NCBI GenBank assembly: GCA_028768545.1
Contig: CP054838.1
Location: 1,667,501-1,731,500, forward strand
DNA: 64,000 bases
Source of the DNA: Desulfobacter sp.
Lineage (GTDB): Bacteria > Desulfobacterota > Desulfobacteria > Desulfobacterales > Desulfobacteraceae
Direction of reading: 5' to 3'
Both the position numbers and the translations under genes were made by a program. The notes beneath the pieces were generated by a model. That model ran no database searches, was not told the origin of the DNA, and saw only the letters and a list, made by a program, of their open reading frames with translations. Shown here one piece after another: positions 17,190 to 26,164 of the stretch (the stretch's first letter is position 1; each line of letters opens with the position of its first letter).

Positions 17190-18285
17190 ATATCATAATC
17201 AAGCTGAAAAATATGAGTATATTTCAAGACAGCATGGCGGATATTACCGGCACGATTTCATAGATCATGCATACCTGTATAATCTTTATTTTCCACCGGA
17301 AGAGGTATTTAATTGCTTTAAACATAATATCCATGATCTTGTGTTGAATTATCCCGTTGCCCAGGATGTCCTTGCCTCACTTGTGGGAAGAATTATTAAT
17401 CAAAAGCCTGAGCATATCGTTGTGGGCAATGGTGCCGCAGAGCTCATCAAAATTGTTTCCGGGCAACTTGCCCGAAAACTCATTGTTCCCGTACCTTCCT
17501 TTAATGAATATGCCAATGCCGCACCCAAGGGATGTGTCATCCAATTCCCCCTTGAATTTCCTTCCTTTCAACTGGATGTGGAAAAATTTGCAGACCATGC
17601 CATTCTGGAAAAAGCGGATATTGCAGTGGTGGTCTCACCGAACAACCCCACTTCAATGGCTGTACCAAAGTTGGATCTGATATTCCTGGCCAAAAAATTA
17701 GGCCGGCATAATTGCCGGTTAATTATAGATGAATCCTTTATTGATTTTGTACCGGATACAGATCTGTTAACCATGGAGCCTGAAATTAAACGGTATTCCA
17801 ATATCGCTGTTTTTAAAAGCATGAGTAAAGCATACGGAATCTGCGGTCTTCGCATCGGATACCTTTTAACGGCTGACCTAAAATTTGCCCGAGCCGTCCG
17901 CCAGGGTGTCCACATCTGGAACATCAACGGGTTTGCCGAAGAATTCCTAAGAATTTTGCCGGATTTCAGGGAAGATTTTATCAAAAGCTGTGAACGGGTT
18001 AAACAAGACCGGTCAAAGCTTTATGAAGATCTGAGACGGCTGCCGGGAGGAACCATTTACCCCCCGGATGCCAATTTTATTTTTTGCCGCCTGCCCGATG
18101 GCGGCCCTGCCGGTCCCGAGGTCACCCAAAGGTTATTCATTGATCATAACATGTACATTAAGCATTGTTCCGGGAAGACCATGCAGCAAGCGGACCGGTT
18201 TATCCGCATTGCCGCCCGGACAAACAAAGAAAATTCCAACCTAGTGGATGCTCTGGTTTCCATCCTTGGTTATAAAGAATTATAA
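17176..18285 (+). CDS. PLP-dependent aminotransferase/decarboxylase (HisC/CobD-like, fold type I)
   Basis: A 369-residue fold-type-I PLP enzyme: SPNNPT at 154-159, Asp185 in IIDESF and the Schiff-base Lys218 in SMSKAYG, then an Arg in the C-terminal RIAART segment for a carboxylate. It resembles histidinol-phosphate aminotransferase and threonine-phosphate decarboxylase. Related PLP enzymes next to cytidylyltransferases in Campylobacter capsule loci act on serine phosphate or dihydroxyacetone phosphate. By context it may supply ethanolamine-phosphate- or serinol-phosphate-like substrates to the preceding cytidylyltransferase. Which reaction it carries out cannot be told from sequence. Confidence 0.85.
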   Translation: MSLREYHNQAEKYEYISRQHGGYYRHDFIDHAYLYNLYFPPEEVFNCFKHNIHDLVLNYPVAQDVLASLVGRIINQKPEHIVVGNGAAELIKIVSGQLARKLIVPVPSFNEYANAAPKGCVIQFPLEFPSFQLDVEKFADHAILEKADIAVVVSPNNPTSMAVPKLDLIFLAKKLGRHNCRLIIDESFIDFVPDTDLLTMEPEIKRYSNIAVFKSMSKAYGICGLRIGYLLTADLKFARAVRQGVHIWNINGFAEEFLRILPDFREDFIKSCERVKQDRSKLYEDLRRLPGGTIYPPDANFIFCRLPDGGPAGPEVTQRLFIDHNMYIKHCSGKTMQQADRFIRIAARTNKENSNLVDALVSILGYKEL

Positions 18286-18295
18286 AGAGCCCATA

Positions 18296-18946
18296 ATGAA
18301 TATATATAAAAAACACAGACACCAGGCTGGAATGCTTTTTTTTGCCAAAGATCTTCCCAATATCTGTTCTCTGACAGGACTCTTATGTGCACTTATGGGC
18401 GTTTATTATACAATTTTACAGAACTTTCAAGCCGCAATCATCGGTATGATATGGGCGGTTTTATTTGACTGGGCAGACGGAATCATTGCCCGGAACATGA
18501 AGAATCGGACTGATAAACAAAAGGAATTCGGAGGGCAGTTGGATTCTTTGATTGATATGGTCAGCTTTGGTATCTGTCCGGCTGTTTTTCTTTTGAGTTA
18601 TGGAAATTTCAGCCCATGGTTTCTTCCGGGTGCCTTTGTCATCGTTGGGGCTGCGGCTATTCGGTTGAGCTATTTCAATGTGTTCGGTCTTGTCGACGGG
18701 GCAACATACCTGGGGCTTGCCCTTGATAATAATGTCATTATTTTTGCCTTTGTTTTTCTGTTTGAAGGCATCTTCGACCCCGGGGTTTTTTCAGGCATCA
18801 TTTATGCCTTATTCCTGGTCATGGCCGCCTTGAACCTGGCGTCGATCCGCACACCCAAATTCGCAGGAAAATGGTTTTATGTTCTCATGGCATATACTGT
18901 TGGATTAACACTTATTTACGGGGGGATCATATGGACTCGGTCCTGA
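18296..18946 (+). CDS. CDP-alcohol phosphatidyltransferase, PssA-like
   Basis: A 216-residue integral membrane protein with about six hydrophobic helices. The CDP-alcohol signature is at 58-87: DWADGIIAR then G79, D83 and D87, followed by FGICPA as in phosphatidylserine synthases. The gap between AR and G is 12 residues rather than the usual 8. It would join a CDP-activated group and an alcohol: either CDP-DAG plus a head group, or a CDP-head group (from the upstream cytidylyltransferase) plus diacylglycerol. ATG 18296 is chosen; the open frame reaches further up into the PLP gene. Confidence 0.88.
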   Translation: MNIYKKHRHQAGMLFFAKDLPNICSLTGLLCALMGVYYTILQNFQAAIIGMIWAVLFDWADGIIARNMKNRTDKQKEFGGQLDSLIDMVSFGICPAVFLLSYGNFSPWFLPGAFVIVGAAAIRLSYFNVFGLVDGATYLGLALDNNVIIFAFVFLFEGIFDPGVFSGIIYALFLVMAALNLASIRTPKFAGKWFYVLMAYTVGLTLIYGGIIWTRS

Positions 18947-19023
18947 CGAAGCCGCCCCTGAATACCGGCACTTCCTTCCGTTCGTCCATTTAACAGTCTG
19001 ACAATGAACTGCTGATTTTCGGG

Positions 19024-20025
19024 GTGGATAATTTTTCACAATTTTCCAAACGGGACGGGTCGATTTTGTCAAGATGCAACCGGGCCCTTGCCGTTGCAGG
19101 GCAGGGGGATCTGGTTGTTTTACGCACAGAATTTGACAGGGATTATCGAGATTGGCTGCAGGCCAATGGCCTTGGAACAGATAGGCTCGTTGAGTACGGT
19201 GTTCAGTCAGATGAAATGACCCTTTCCGAAATGATCGTTAAAAATCCAGATCCCATATTGGAGGTGATTTCAACCCTCGGAAAAGACCCTGTTTATGTGC
19301 CTTGGTTCTCCGGACAAATGGAAAAAGCCGCAGCAGACATACTTGGGGCAAAGCTTTTCGGTTCTCCAAAATCTTTGACCCGAACCTACAATGATAAAGT
19401 GTGCTTTAAACGCATCTGCCGACAATTGGGGATTTCAACCATAGAGGGCAACTCCTTTGAGGTCGTTCCGGAAAGAAACGAAAATTATTTTCAGTTTGAA
19501 AAAATCGTTCACCGTCATCTGTCAACAACCCATAGGGTAATTGTGGGGGAAGCCGGTATGTCTTTATACAAAACTTCGGGTAATGATCTTCCTGAATTAT
19601 ACCGGCAGATAGCCGACACCGGGGAAAAAAAATTTATTATAGAGCCTTTTTTGAATGTAATTTCTTCTCCCAACGATCAATGGATCATAGACAGGAGCGG
19701 AAATGTTCACCACATGGGTATTCGGGAACAGATCTGCGAGAGGGGTATGGTATATATTGGTACGCTCAAAGGAGAACCCTATTCCCCTGCTGTTCGTGAT
19801 TCTATTTTGCAAGCGTCCATGAAAATTGTAACTCATATGGCCCGCTCGGGATACACAGGCGTCGTCGGCATTGATTATATTATAACAAAGAACGGCACCT
19901 ATCCTGTCGAAAATAATGCACGGTTCAATGGTTCCACTTATGTGGGGATGATCATCCTTGCAACGGATATTGAACAACTGCATCATCTGGAAAAAGAATT
20001 AAAGGAATTGGGAATAAGAAAATGA
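19024..20025 (+). CDS. ATP-grasp family enzyme
   Basis: Third enzyme-sized partner of the cluster, at least 333 residues. The central part has the ATP-grasp pattern: a Lys in YNDKVCFKRICRQLGI, a cosubstrate segment ending in FIIEPF, and GVVGIDYIITKNGTYPVENNARFNGS with the metal-binding Glu/Asn. Such enzymes join a carboxylate to an amine or thiol. The called GTG start is weak: the frame stays open back to 18994 and the upstream residues NELLIFG look like the first beta strand, so the true start may be a rare codon just upstream. Confidence 0.75.
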   Translation: MDNFSQFSKRDGSILSRCNRALAVAGQGDLVVLRTEFDRDYRDWLQANGLGTDRLVEYGVQSDEMTLSEMIVKNPDPILEVISTLGKDPVYVPWFSGQMEKAAADILGAKLFGSPKSLTRTYNDKVCFKRICRQLGISTIEGNSFEVVPERNENYFQFEKIVHRHLSTTHRVIVGEAGMSLYKTSGNDLPELYRQIADTGEKKFIIEPFLNVISSPNDQWIIDRSGNVHHMGIREQICERGMVYIGTLKGEPYSPAVRDSILQASMKIVTHMARSGYTGVVGIDYIITKNGTYPVENNARFNGSTYVGMIILATDIEQLHHLEKELKELGIRK

Positions 20026-20120
20026 GGTTTGAAATAAATATTCAAGGTTTAACTGGAAAATTAGGATCTCCCAGTCAAGATTGATCGTGATAAATTGACG
20101 ACAGAAAAGGACATATTGAT

Positions 20121-20291
20121 TTGAAACCCAAAAAAATAGAACCAAAACAGAGGCATTTGGAATTAAAATTATATTTTTGCCCCCATTGTCAAATGTCATT
20201 GATGAAAGGAAATGTCAGAACCCTGAAAATGGAATGCCCAAATTGCCAAAAAATGATTGATTCAGATGAAAAAGACCTTTTTGAAAAATAG
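20121..20291 (+). CDS. Small zinc-ribbon protein (56 residues)
   Basis: Starts at TTG 20121 with AAAGGA about ten bases before it. The sequence has two CPxC knuckles, FCPHCQ and ECPNCQ, 19 residues apart, enough for one tetracysteine zinc ribbon, and a charged tail. It follows the ATP-grasp gene by 95 bases on the same strand and may be the last gene of the operon. Function unknown. Confidence 0.6.
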   Translation: MKPKKIEPKQRHLELKLYFCPHCQMSLMKGNVRTLKMECPNCQKMIDSDEKDLFEK

Positions 20292-20517
20292 GAAATGTAC
20301 ATTTTTCAGGGGGGCCTGAAAAATCCGGATTATAATTTAAGCGCTTGCATGTTATGTTTAGAAGGGCAAAATTATTCTGATATGTGCAACACTATTTTTT
20401 CAGGCCAAAGCGATAACCTGTGGATAGACAGTCATGACTTTTGCATGGGATCCCTTTGGGTGGTTGCGAGCCGAATCTGTTCTGTTTTTTTATTGGGGTA
20501 GGACCGGCTTGGCAGAA
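20292..20517. other. Convergent intergenic region
   Basis: About 225 bases between the end of the sigma-54 run and the end of the lysR gene. A short ORF (20295-20501) has no ribosome site or recognisable content and was not called. No clear terminator hairpin was found. Confidence 0.4.
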
Positions 20518-21414
20518 TTAAGATCCAATGGTTTTCCGGGTAAAGTCGATAAATTTTTTGCAGATGGGAGAGCGGCTCCGTTTTTTGGACAGGGTCAGAT
20601 AAAAATAACGGGTCAGGTCCAGCCCTTCCACTTTCAGGGCAAAAAGACGCTTGGTGCGAAGTTCTTCCGCCACGGCAATGGTGGAGAGAATGGAGATGCC
20701 CACACGGTTGATAATTCCCTGGATCACGGAAATGGAGTTGCCCATGGTGACGTTGGGCACAAGATTCCCCGAGTTAAAGCCTGCATTGTCCATACTTTTA
20801 AGGATGGATTTCCAGGTACCCGATCCCCCTTCCCTTGCAATAAAGGGCTGGGAGAAAAGAAGATCGCAGGGAATACTTTTTCGGCCGGCCCATTCATGGC
20901 CGGCCGGAACAATGAGTTTCATCTCATCTTGAACCAGTTTTTCCTGTTCAATGACGGGATCATCTGTTTTGGCCCCGACCACCCCGAGTTCCAGCTCTCC
21001 TTGCTTGACTGCCCGGATGATTTGGCTGGTGTCTCCGGGCAGAAGGGATATGGTCACATCCGGATAGGCCTGTTTAAAATCGCCCAGAATCCTGGGGAAA
21101 AGATACCCGGCCGGTATGCTGGAGCCGCCCATGATGAGTCTGCCTTTGGTATGGCCTAAAAAATCCAGCATGGCCGTCTGGGTCTCCTCTCTCAGGGCCA
21201 GCAGTTTTTTGGCATAATCATAGAGGATGAGGCCTGCCCGGGTGGGTTCTGTGATTTTGCCCAGCCGGTCTAAAAGCCGGCACTGGAAATGTTCTTCCAG
21301 CTCTTTGATATGGGTGGATACGGTGGGCTGGGACAGATTGATGACTTCAGAGGCCTTTGAAAAGCTCTTTTTTTCAACCACAGAAACAAATATGTGAAGC
21401 TGCCAAAGATCCAT
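20518..21414 (-). CDS. LysR regulator of the selenium-metabolism-associated type
   Basis: A 298-residue LysR protein: N-terminal winged HTH (MDLWQLHIFVSVVEKKSFSK, LSQPTVSTHIKELEEHF) and a periplasmic-binding-like effector domain starting at LIMGGSSIPAGYLFPRIL. The N terminus closely resembles the LysR subgroup annotated as associated with selenium metabolism, which occurs in organisms that make selenoproteins. That fits selD and the Sec-peroxiredoxin in this window. It is the last gene in a row with coaD (17 bases) and rsmD; those partners are probably incidental. Confidence 0.85.
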   Translation of the reverse strand: MDLWQLHIFVSVVEKKSFSKASEVINLSQPTVSTHIKELEEHFQCRLLDRLGKITEPTRAGLILYDYAKKLLALREETQTAMLDFLGHTKGRLIMGGSSIPAGYLFPRILGDFKQAYPDVTISLLPGDTSQIIRAVKQGELELGVVGAKTDDPVIEQEKLVQDEMKLIVPAGHEWAGRKSIPCDLLFSQPFIAREGGSGTWKSILKSMDNAGFNSGNLVPNVTMGNSISVIQGIINRVGISILSTIAVAEELRTKRLFALKVEGLDLTRYFYLTLSKKRSRSPICKKFIDFTRKTIGS

Positions 21415-21431
21415 GGGGCTCCTAACAGGGG

Positions 21432-21935
21432 TTAAGGGTTAAGTTTTGGAAATTTTTCCATGAGTTTAAGTTTAACCGGTTCGGGCACCATGTCAGAGAT
21501 GTCTCCTCCGAATCTTGCTGCTTCCTTGATAATGGAAGAAGAGGTAAATATCCAGCGCAGACCGGTCATGAGAAAGACGGACTGAACATCTTTGTTCAGC
21601 TTTCTGTTCATCAATGCCATCTGGAATTCGTTTTCAAAATCGGAAATGGCCCTCATGCCCCGGATGATTGCCACGGCTTTTTTCATCCGGGCATATTCCA
21701 CCAAAAGGCCGTCAAAGGTATCCACCTCAATCTGTTTATTTCCGTTAAGGCTTTTCTGGATCATGGTTACCCGCTCTTCCGGGGAAAACAAGGCCTTTTT
21801 GGATGGATTATGAAGCACTGCCACAATCACAAGGTCAAATATATCCTGGGCGCGTTTGATGACATCAAGGTGACCGTTTGTCAGGGGGTCAAAGGAACCG
21901 GGGTAGATGGCAATTTTTTTGTCTATCATACTCAA
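21432..21935 (-). CDS. coaD: Phosphopantetheine adenylyltransferase
   Basis: 167 residues, full length. Makes dephospho-CoA from 4'-phosphopantetheine and ATP, the fourth step of CoA synthesis from pantothenate. The class-I nucleotidyltransferase motif YPGSFDPLTNGHLDVIKRA (TNGH variant of HxGH) and the FLMTGLRWIFTSSSIIKE segment are clear. It follows rsmD closely, a common bacterial pairing. Confidence 0.95.
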   Translation of the reverse strand: MSMIDKKIAIYPGSFDPLTNGHLDVIKRAQDIFDLVIVAVLHNPSKKALFSPEERVTMIQKSLNGNKQIEVDTFDGLLVEYARMKKAVAIIRGMRAISDFENEFQMALMNRKLNKDVQSVFLMTGLRWIFTSSSIIKEAARFGGDISDMVPEPVKLKLMEKFPKLNP

Positions 21936-21946
21936 TCCTTATATCA

Positions 21947-22495
21947 TTAGGCAGTTTCTCGCAAAAAGGAAACAAATGTCTTTGAGTATTTTTTTTGACG
22001 GTAAATGTCAAGGCTGTTCAATGGATTGGCCAGTCTTTCCTTAAACGACTGCTCCACAATGATCAGCCCGTCGGGCGCAAGCAGTTTTATAAACCCCTCT
22101 TTCCCAAGGACTTTTTCCCCATATCCTTTGTTGTAGGGCGGGTCCATGAAAATTAAGTCAAAGGTTTCTGCCAGGTCTGGCAGGGGGCTTTTGACAAGGT
22201 CATGGCAGACCAGGGTGGCAGACGATGCCATGTTGCAAAGCGCTATGTTTTTTTGTATGACCTCGCAGGAGGCGGGCGCTGCATCAACAAACACGGCAGA
22301 TTCTGCCCCCCTGCTCAAAGCCTCCAGGCCGAATGCGCCTGTGCCGGCAAAAAAATCCAGCATCCGCTGTCCCCGGATGGCGGGACCGATGATGTTAAAC
22401 AAGGCTTCCCTGACCCGGTCCGAAGTCGGCCTGATGTCCCGGCCCTGGATTTGGATCAGCTTTTTTCCCCGGTTTTGTCCGCTGATGATTCTCAT
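21947..22495 (-). CDS. rsmD: 16S rRNA (guanine966-N2)-methyltransferase
   Basis: 182 residues. SAM-binding motif I is LDFFAGTGAFGLEALSRGA, and the catalytic NPPY-type motif appears as MDPPYNKGY. The N terminus MRIISGQNRGKKL and PTSDRVREALFNI are diagnostic of RsmD, which methylates G966 of 16S rRNA. It starts seven bases after the ntrX stop. Confidence 0.95.
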   Translation of the reverse strand: MRIISGQNRGKKLIQIQGRDIRPTSDRVREALFNIIGPAIRGQRMLDFFAGTGAFGLEALSRGAESAVFVDAAPASCEVIQKNIALCNMASSATLVCHDLVKSPLPDLAETFDLIFMDPPYNKGYGEKVLGKEGFIKLLAPDGLIIVEQSFKERLANPLNSLDIYRQKKYSKTFVSFLRETA

Positions 22496-22501
22496 GGCCG
22501 A

Positions 22502-23848
22502 TCAGGTGATTCTTTTTTTAATGTATTTGATGGTGGTGTTGATTTTCTGGGCAACAGATTTAAGATCCCCGTTTTCCTGTTCAACCTTTTTGCGCAAAAA
22601 TTCCTGCTCAAAGGCGATTCTTGCCTCTTCCAGGTTGTCCATGGTGAACAGCCACCGTCTCTCTTTGGGGGTTTCCTGGATGAAATCCGGGTTGTAGGGC
22701 TGGGGCAGATCTTCTTTTTCAATTATTTCACCCTTGACCATGATAAAGAGCCGCTCCACTAAATTTTTAAGCTCCCTGACATTACCCTGCCAATTGCATT
22801 GGCCTAAAAGGTATAGAGCATCTTTGGACAACGTTTTTTTCACAGATGAGGACTGGGCAGACAACTTGTCCAGAAAAATATCCACCAGCATGGGAATATC
22901 TGCCTTGCGTTCTCGCAGGGGCGGTACATGGATGGGGATGACATTGAGACGGAAAAAAAGATCTTCACGGAAATTTTTATCTTTGATTTCAGCTTCCAGG
23001 TCTTTGTTGGAAGAGGTGATGAGCCTAACATCCATTTGAAGGGTTCGACTGGACCCGATGCGCTGGAAGGTTTTGGATTCTATGGCCCTTAATATTTTGG
23101 CCTGGGTATTGATATTCATGTCCCCGATTTCATCTAGAAACAGGGTGCCGCCTGAGGCCAGCTCAAATTTGCCCTTGTTTTTGGATGTGGCCCCGTCAAA
23201 GGCACCTTTTTCATGGCCGAAAAGTTCTGAATCCAGGTGTTCTTCGGGGATGGCAGCACAATTGATGATGATAAAGGGGCCTTCGGGTCGGGCGGAAAAC
23301 TGGTGGATGGTCCGTGCCACCATCTCTTTGCCGGTTCCGTTTTCCCCTGAAATCAGTATGGATGCATCAGAGGGGGCGGCTGCCATGATTTCCCCGTACA
23401 ATTTTTGAACTGCCGGGCTGGAACCTGTGATGGAGTTTTTTTCAATGGTCTTTTTTCTCAGGTAAATGTTTTCTTCTTCAAGTTTTCTGAAATTCAAGGC
23501 ATTGTTGATGGTAACCATGACCTTGTCAATGGACAAGGGCTTTTCAAGGAAATCAAATGCACCTGACTTGGTGGCATCCACGGCAGATTCAATGGACCCA
23601 TGTCCCGTGATCATTACCACGGGCAGGTTGGGACTTGTTTTTTTGATTTCCTTTAAGGTATCAATGCCGTCCATTCCCGGCATCCAGATGTCTAAGAGAA
23701 CGATATCCGGGGAATGGGTTTCAATTTTTTTCAAGGCCTCATACCCGTTATAGGCATGGATGACCTCAAATCCGTCATCTGATAAAATTCCCTCTAAAGA
23801 GTCAATGATGGTGGTTTCATCATCAACAATTAAAACAGCCGGGTACAT
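22502..23848 (-). CDS. ntrX: NtrX-type response regulator with altered GAFTGA loop
   Basis: 448 residues: receiver domain with phosphoacceptor Asp53 ([11 protein letters not shown]), AAA+ domain with Walker A GENGTGKE and Walker B LFLDEIGD, and a short Fis-type C terminus. The sigma-54 contact loop reads GAFDGA (215-220) instead of GAFTGA; the Thr is normally essential for sigma-54 activation, so this protein may act on sigma-70 promoters. Paired with the NtrY-type kinase 52 bases upstream. NtrYX systems in other proteobacteria respond to nitrogen, redox or envelope state. Confidence 0.92.
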   Translation of the reverse strand: MYPAVLIVDDETTIIDSLEGILSDDGFEVIHAYNGYEALKKIETHSPDIVLLDIWMPGMDGIDTLKEIKKTSPNLPVVMITGHGSIESAVDATKSGAFDFLEKPLSIDKVMVTINNALNFRKLEEENIYLRKKTIEKNSITGSSPAVQKLYGEIMAAAPSDASILISGENGTGKEMVARTIHQFSARPEGPFIIINCAAIPEEHLDSELFGHEKGAFDGATSKNKGKFELASGGTLFLDEIGDMNINTQAKILRAIESKTFQRIGSSRTLQMDVRLITSSNKDLEAEIKDKNFREDLFFRLNVIPIHVPPLRERKADIPMLVDIFLDKLSAQSSSVKKTLSKDALYLLGQCNWQGNVRELKNLVERLFIMVKGEIIEKEDLPQPYNPDFIQETPKERRWLFTMDNLEEARIAFEQEFLRKKVEQENGDLKSVAQKINTTIKYIKKRIT

Positions 23849-23900
23849 AATGATATCCTTTCAATGCATGTTTGTTTTTTGTTTGGGCCCGTGGGTCGGG

Positions 23901-26114
23901 TCAGGCCGGCAGTTCAATAATGAATTTAGCGCCTTTGGGCTGGTTGTCCTGAACCCGGATGACCCCGTTATGGTCGGACACAATAGAGTTTACAATGGCC
24001 AGGCCTAATCCCATACCTGATTTTTTAGTTGAAAAATAAGGTTCAAATAGTTTTGTTTTTTCCTTGTCTGAAATGCCTTTTCCTGAATCGGCAATTTCAA
24101 CACGGACAATTTTTAAAATTGGCTCATAGGACAAATCAATAACAATGGTGCCGTTTTTGTTCATGGCATAGACCGCATTGTCAACAAGGTTGATAAAGGC
24201 CTGTTTCATATGCTGGTGGTCCAGTTTCAACGTCGGGATATTATCCCCGAAATTGGTCTGGATGTCCACTTGCTCCAATCCTTCTCTGTACAGGGCAATG
24301 GTTTCCATGATGATGTTGTCAATGCGGGCTGCGGCCATATTGGTGTCCGGGAACTTGGCAAAGGTGGAAAATTGATTGACCAGGTTCCGGATCAAATCCA
24401 CATGCTCGACAATGGTGTCGGCACAGCCGGTAAAAATGGTATCGTTGATCTCTTTTCCGTATTTGCGTTTAAGACGCTGGGCAGAAAGCTTAATGGGAGT
24501 TAAAGGATTTTTTACCTCATGGGCGATGCGCCGGGCCACCTCCCGCCATGCCACCATGCGCTGGGCCTTTTCCAGTTCCGTGACATCATCAAAGACCAAT
24601 ACCGCCCCGAGATTGTGGCCGACATCATCTTTCAGGGTGGAGTAATGAAGGGAAAAATGTTTGGGCGTGCCTGCCACCGAGGCTGAGATCGGTACTTCAA
24701 TATGCTGGGCCCCCTGGGCTGCCTGGGCATAGATTTTTTCAGCCATGGGCAGGTATTCACCTTTTAAAATTTGCCGAAAACTTTTGCCCAAAATGTCCAG
24801 GCTGTTGACCGCAAGCATGGATTCTGCCGCCTTGTTGATGGTGGTGATGATGCCTACCTTGTCTATGGAGATGACGCCTGCAGAGATGTTTTTCAGCACA
24901 ATTTCAATGTATTGCCGGCTTTTTTCAAGCTCTGCATTCTGTTGCTTGAGCATTTTTTCGGACAGGGCAATCTGCTCTCTTCCGGTTGCCAGCTGTCGGG
25001 TCATGGAGTTGAAACTCTTGATCAGGGTGCCGATTTCATCGTCGGTTTTAAAGTCAATCTGGTAGTCAAGGTCCCCTTCAATGATTCTCTGGGTGCCTTC
25101 TGCAAACTTCATGATGGGGATGGTAATGGATTTGGCGATTTGAAATCCAAACCATATGGCGCAGAATATTACCAGCAGCGCCACAATGGACAGGGCAATA
25201 TAGTATGAAATCTGGGCCGGTTTTTTGGTCAGTTTAAGCTGCTGGTATTCTTCCACCCCTTTGAGAATGGATTTTAGATTTTTTGACAAATCCGGGGAGA
25301 CCAGGGTGGTGATCACGATAAACCCCTTTGCCTTGGCAGGAATTGTCCCAAATGGAACCGCTGAAACCGTTCTTAAAAATTCCCCTTCTTCAATGGCCTG
25401 GAACACGGTATGGCTGGTTTGCCCCGGGGCTATACGGGTTAAGTCGGTGGTGGTTAAAAGACCAAAATACATGGTTTCTAGCTCATTGGCCAAAGAGAGA
25501 CTCACCCGTTTTGCGTCCGGGGTATATACTTCTACCCCGTGCCGGTTAAACGCCCTTTGGATCACCTGGGTATACCGGGTCAGTTTTTCCTGGTTTTCCG
25601 GGCGGAGCAGATCCCGGGAATCAATCTGAAAGGCTGCCCGCTTGGCAAAAAACGCATTTTTGTCTTCAATGTATTCATAGAGCTTCTGGCCCACGGCAAG
25701 TGATGAGTCCAGGGTCTTTTCCACGGGTGCATTGAACCAGAAGGCGATGGAGGTGGAAATAAACTGAATGGAGAAGAAAAAAAGCACTGTGGTGGGTAAC
25801 AGGGCCAGGACAATAAAGGCAATGGTCAGGCGGGTCTTTATCTTTGAGCCCAGGATATTGTTTTTCTTCTCATAGTAGAGCTTGGCAAGGTTGCGGAATA
25901 CCAGAAGCAAAAGACTGAGCAATAAAAGCAGGTTGATATTGATCAAAATAAACATGAGAACAGTGGACGAGAGAGGGAAATCCGTTCCAAAAGGGGTGAT
26001 CCGCGTTTCCACAATGGTCAGGCCGCTGACAACCAAAAGGATGATCAGGATGAGAATTCCTTCCTTTTTACGTTTGGACTTTTCTTGTCCTATGTCTGGG
26101 GCTTCATCTCTCAT
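23901..26114 (-). CDS. ntrY: NtrY-type membrane sensor histidine kinase
   Basis: 737 residues. Three or four transmembrane helices in the first 130 residues, a periplasmic or extracellular region, another helix near 305-325, HAMP (about 325-380), PAS (about 405-505), HisKA with phosphoacceptor in RRIAHEVKNPLTPIKLSAQR, then an HATPase with DNAVYAMNK, DSGKGI and KSGMGLGLAI. This is the NtrY architecture. It phosphorylates the downstream NtrX. It lies between DUF4390 and ntrX in a continuous minus-strand series starting at lpxC. Confidence 0.92.
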   Translation of the reverse strand: MRDEAPDIGQEKSKRKKEGILILIILLVVSGLTIVETRITPFGTDFPLSSTVLMFILININLLLLLSLLLLVFRNLAKLYYEKKNNILGSKIKTRLTIAFIVLALLPTTVLFFFSIQFISTSIAFWFNAPVEKTLDSSLAVGQKLYEYIEDKNAFFAKRAAFQIDSRDLLRPENQEKLTRYTQVIQRAFNRHGVEVYTPDAKRVSLSLANELETMYFGLLTTTDLTRIAPGQTSHTVFQAIEEGEFLRTVSAVPFGTIPAKAKGFIVITTLVSPDLSKNLKSILKGVEEYQQLKLTKKPAQISYYIALSIVALLVIFCAIWFGFQIAKSITIPIMKFAEGTQRIIEGDLDYQIDFKTDDEIGTLIKSFNSMTRQLATGREQIALSEKMLKQQNAELEKSRQYIEIVLKNISAGVISIDKVGIITTINKAAESMLAVNSLDILGKSFRQILKGEYLPMAEKIYAQAAQGAQHIEVPISASVAGTPKHFSLHYSTLKDDVGHNLGAVLVFDDVTELEKAQRMVAWREVARRIAHEVKNPLTPIKLSAQRLKRKYGKEINDTIFTGCADTIVEHVDLIRNLVNQFSTFAKFPDTNMAAARIDNIIMETIALYREGLEQVDIQTNFGDNIPTLKLDHQHMKQAFINLVDNAVYAMNKNGTIVIDLSYEPILKIVRVEIADSGKGISDKEKTKLFEPYFSTKKSGMGLGLAIVNSIVSDHNGVIRVQDNQPKGAKFIIELPA

Positions 26115-26164
26115 GGGTGGTAGGCCTGGGTTGTGGGCAGCATGTTTATAAAAAAAATGCCGGG

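Noticed and set aside
20434..21159. 241-codon plus-strand ORF across lysR
   Set aside because: Antisense shadow of a clear LysR gene with no independent support.
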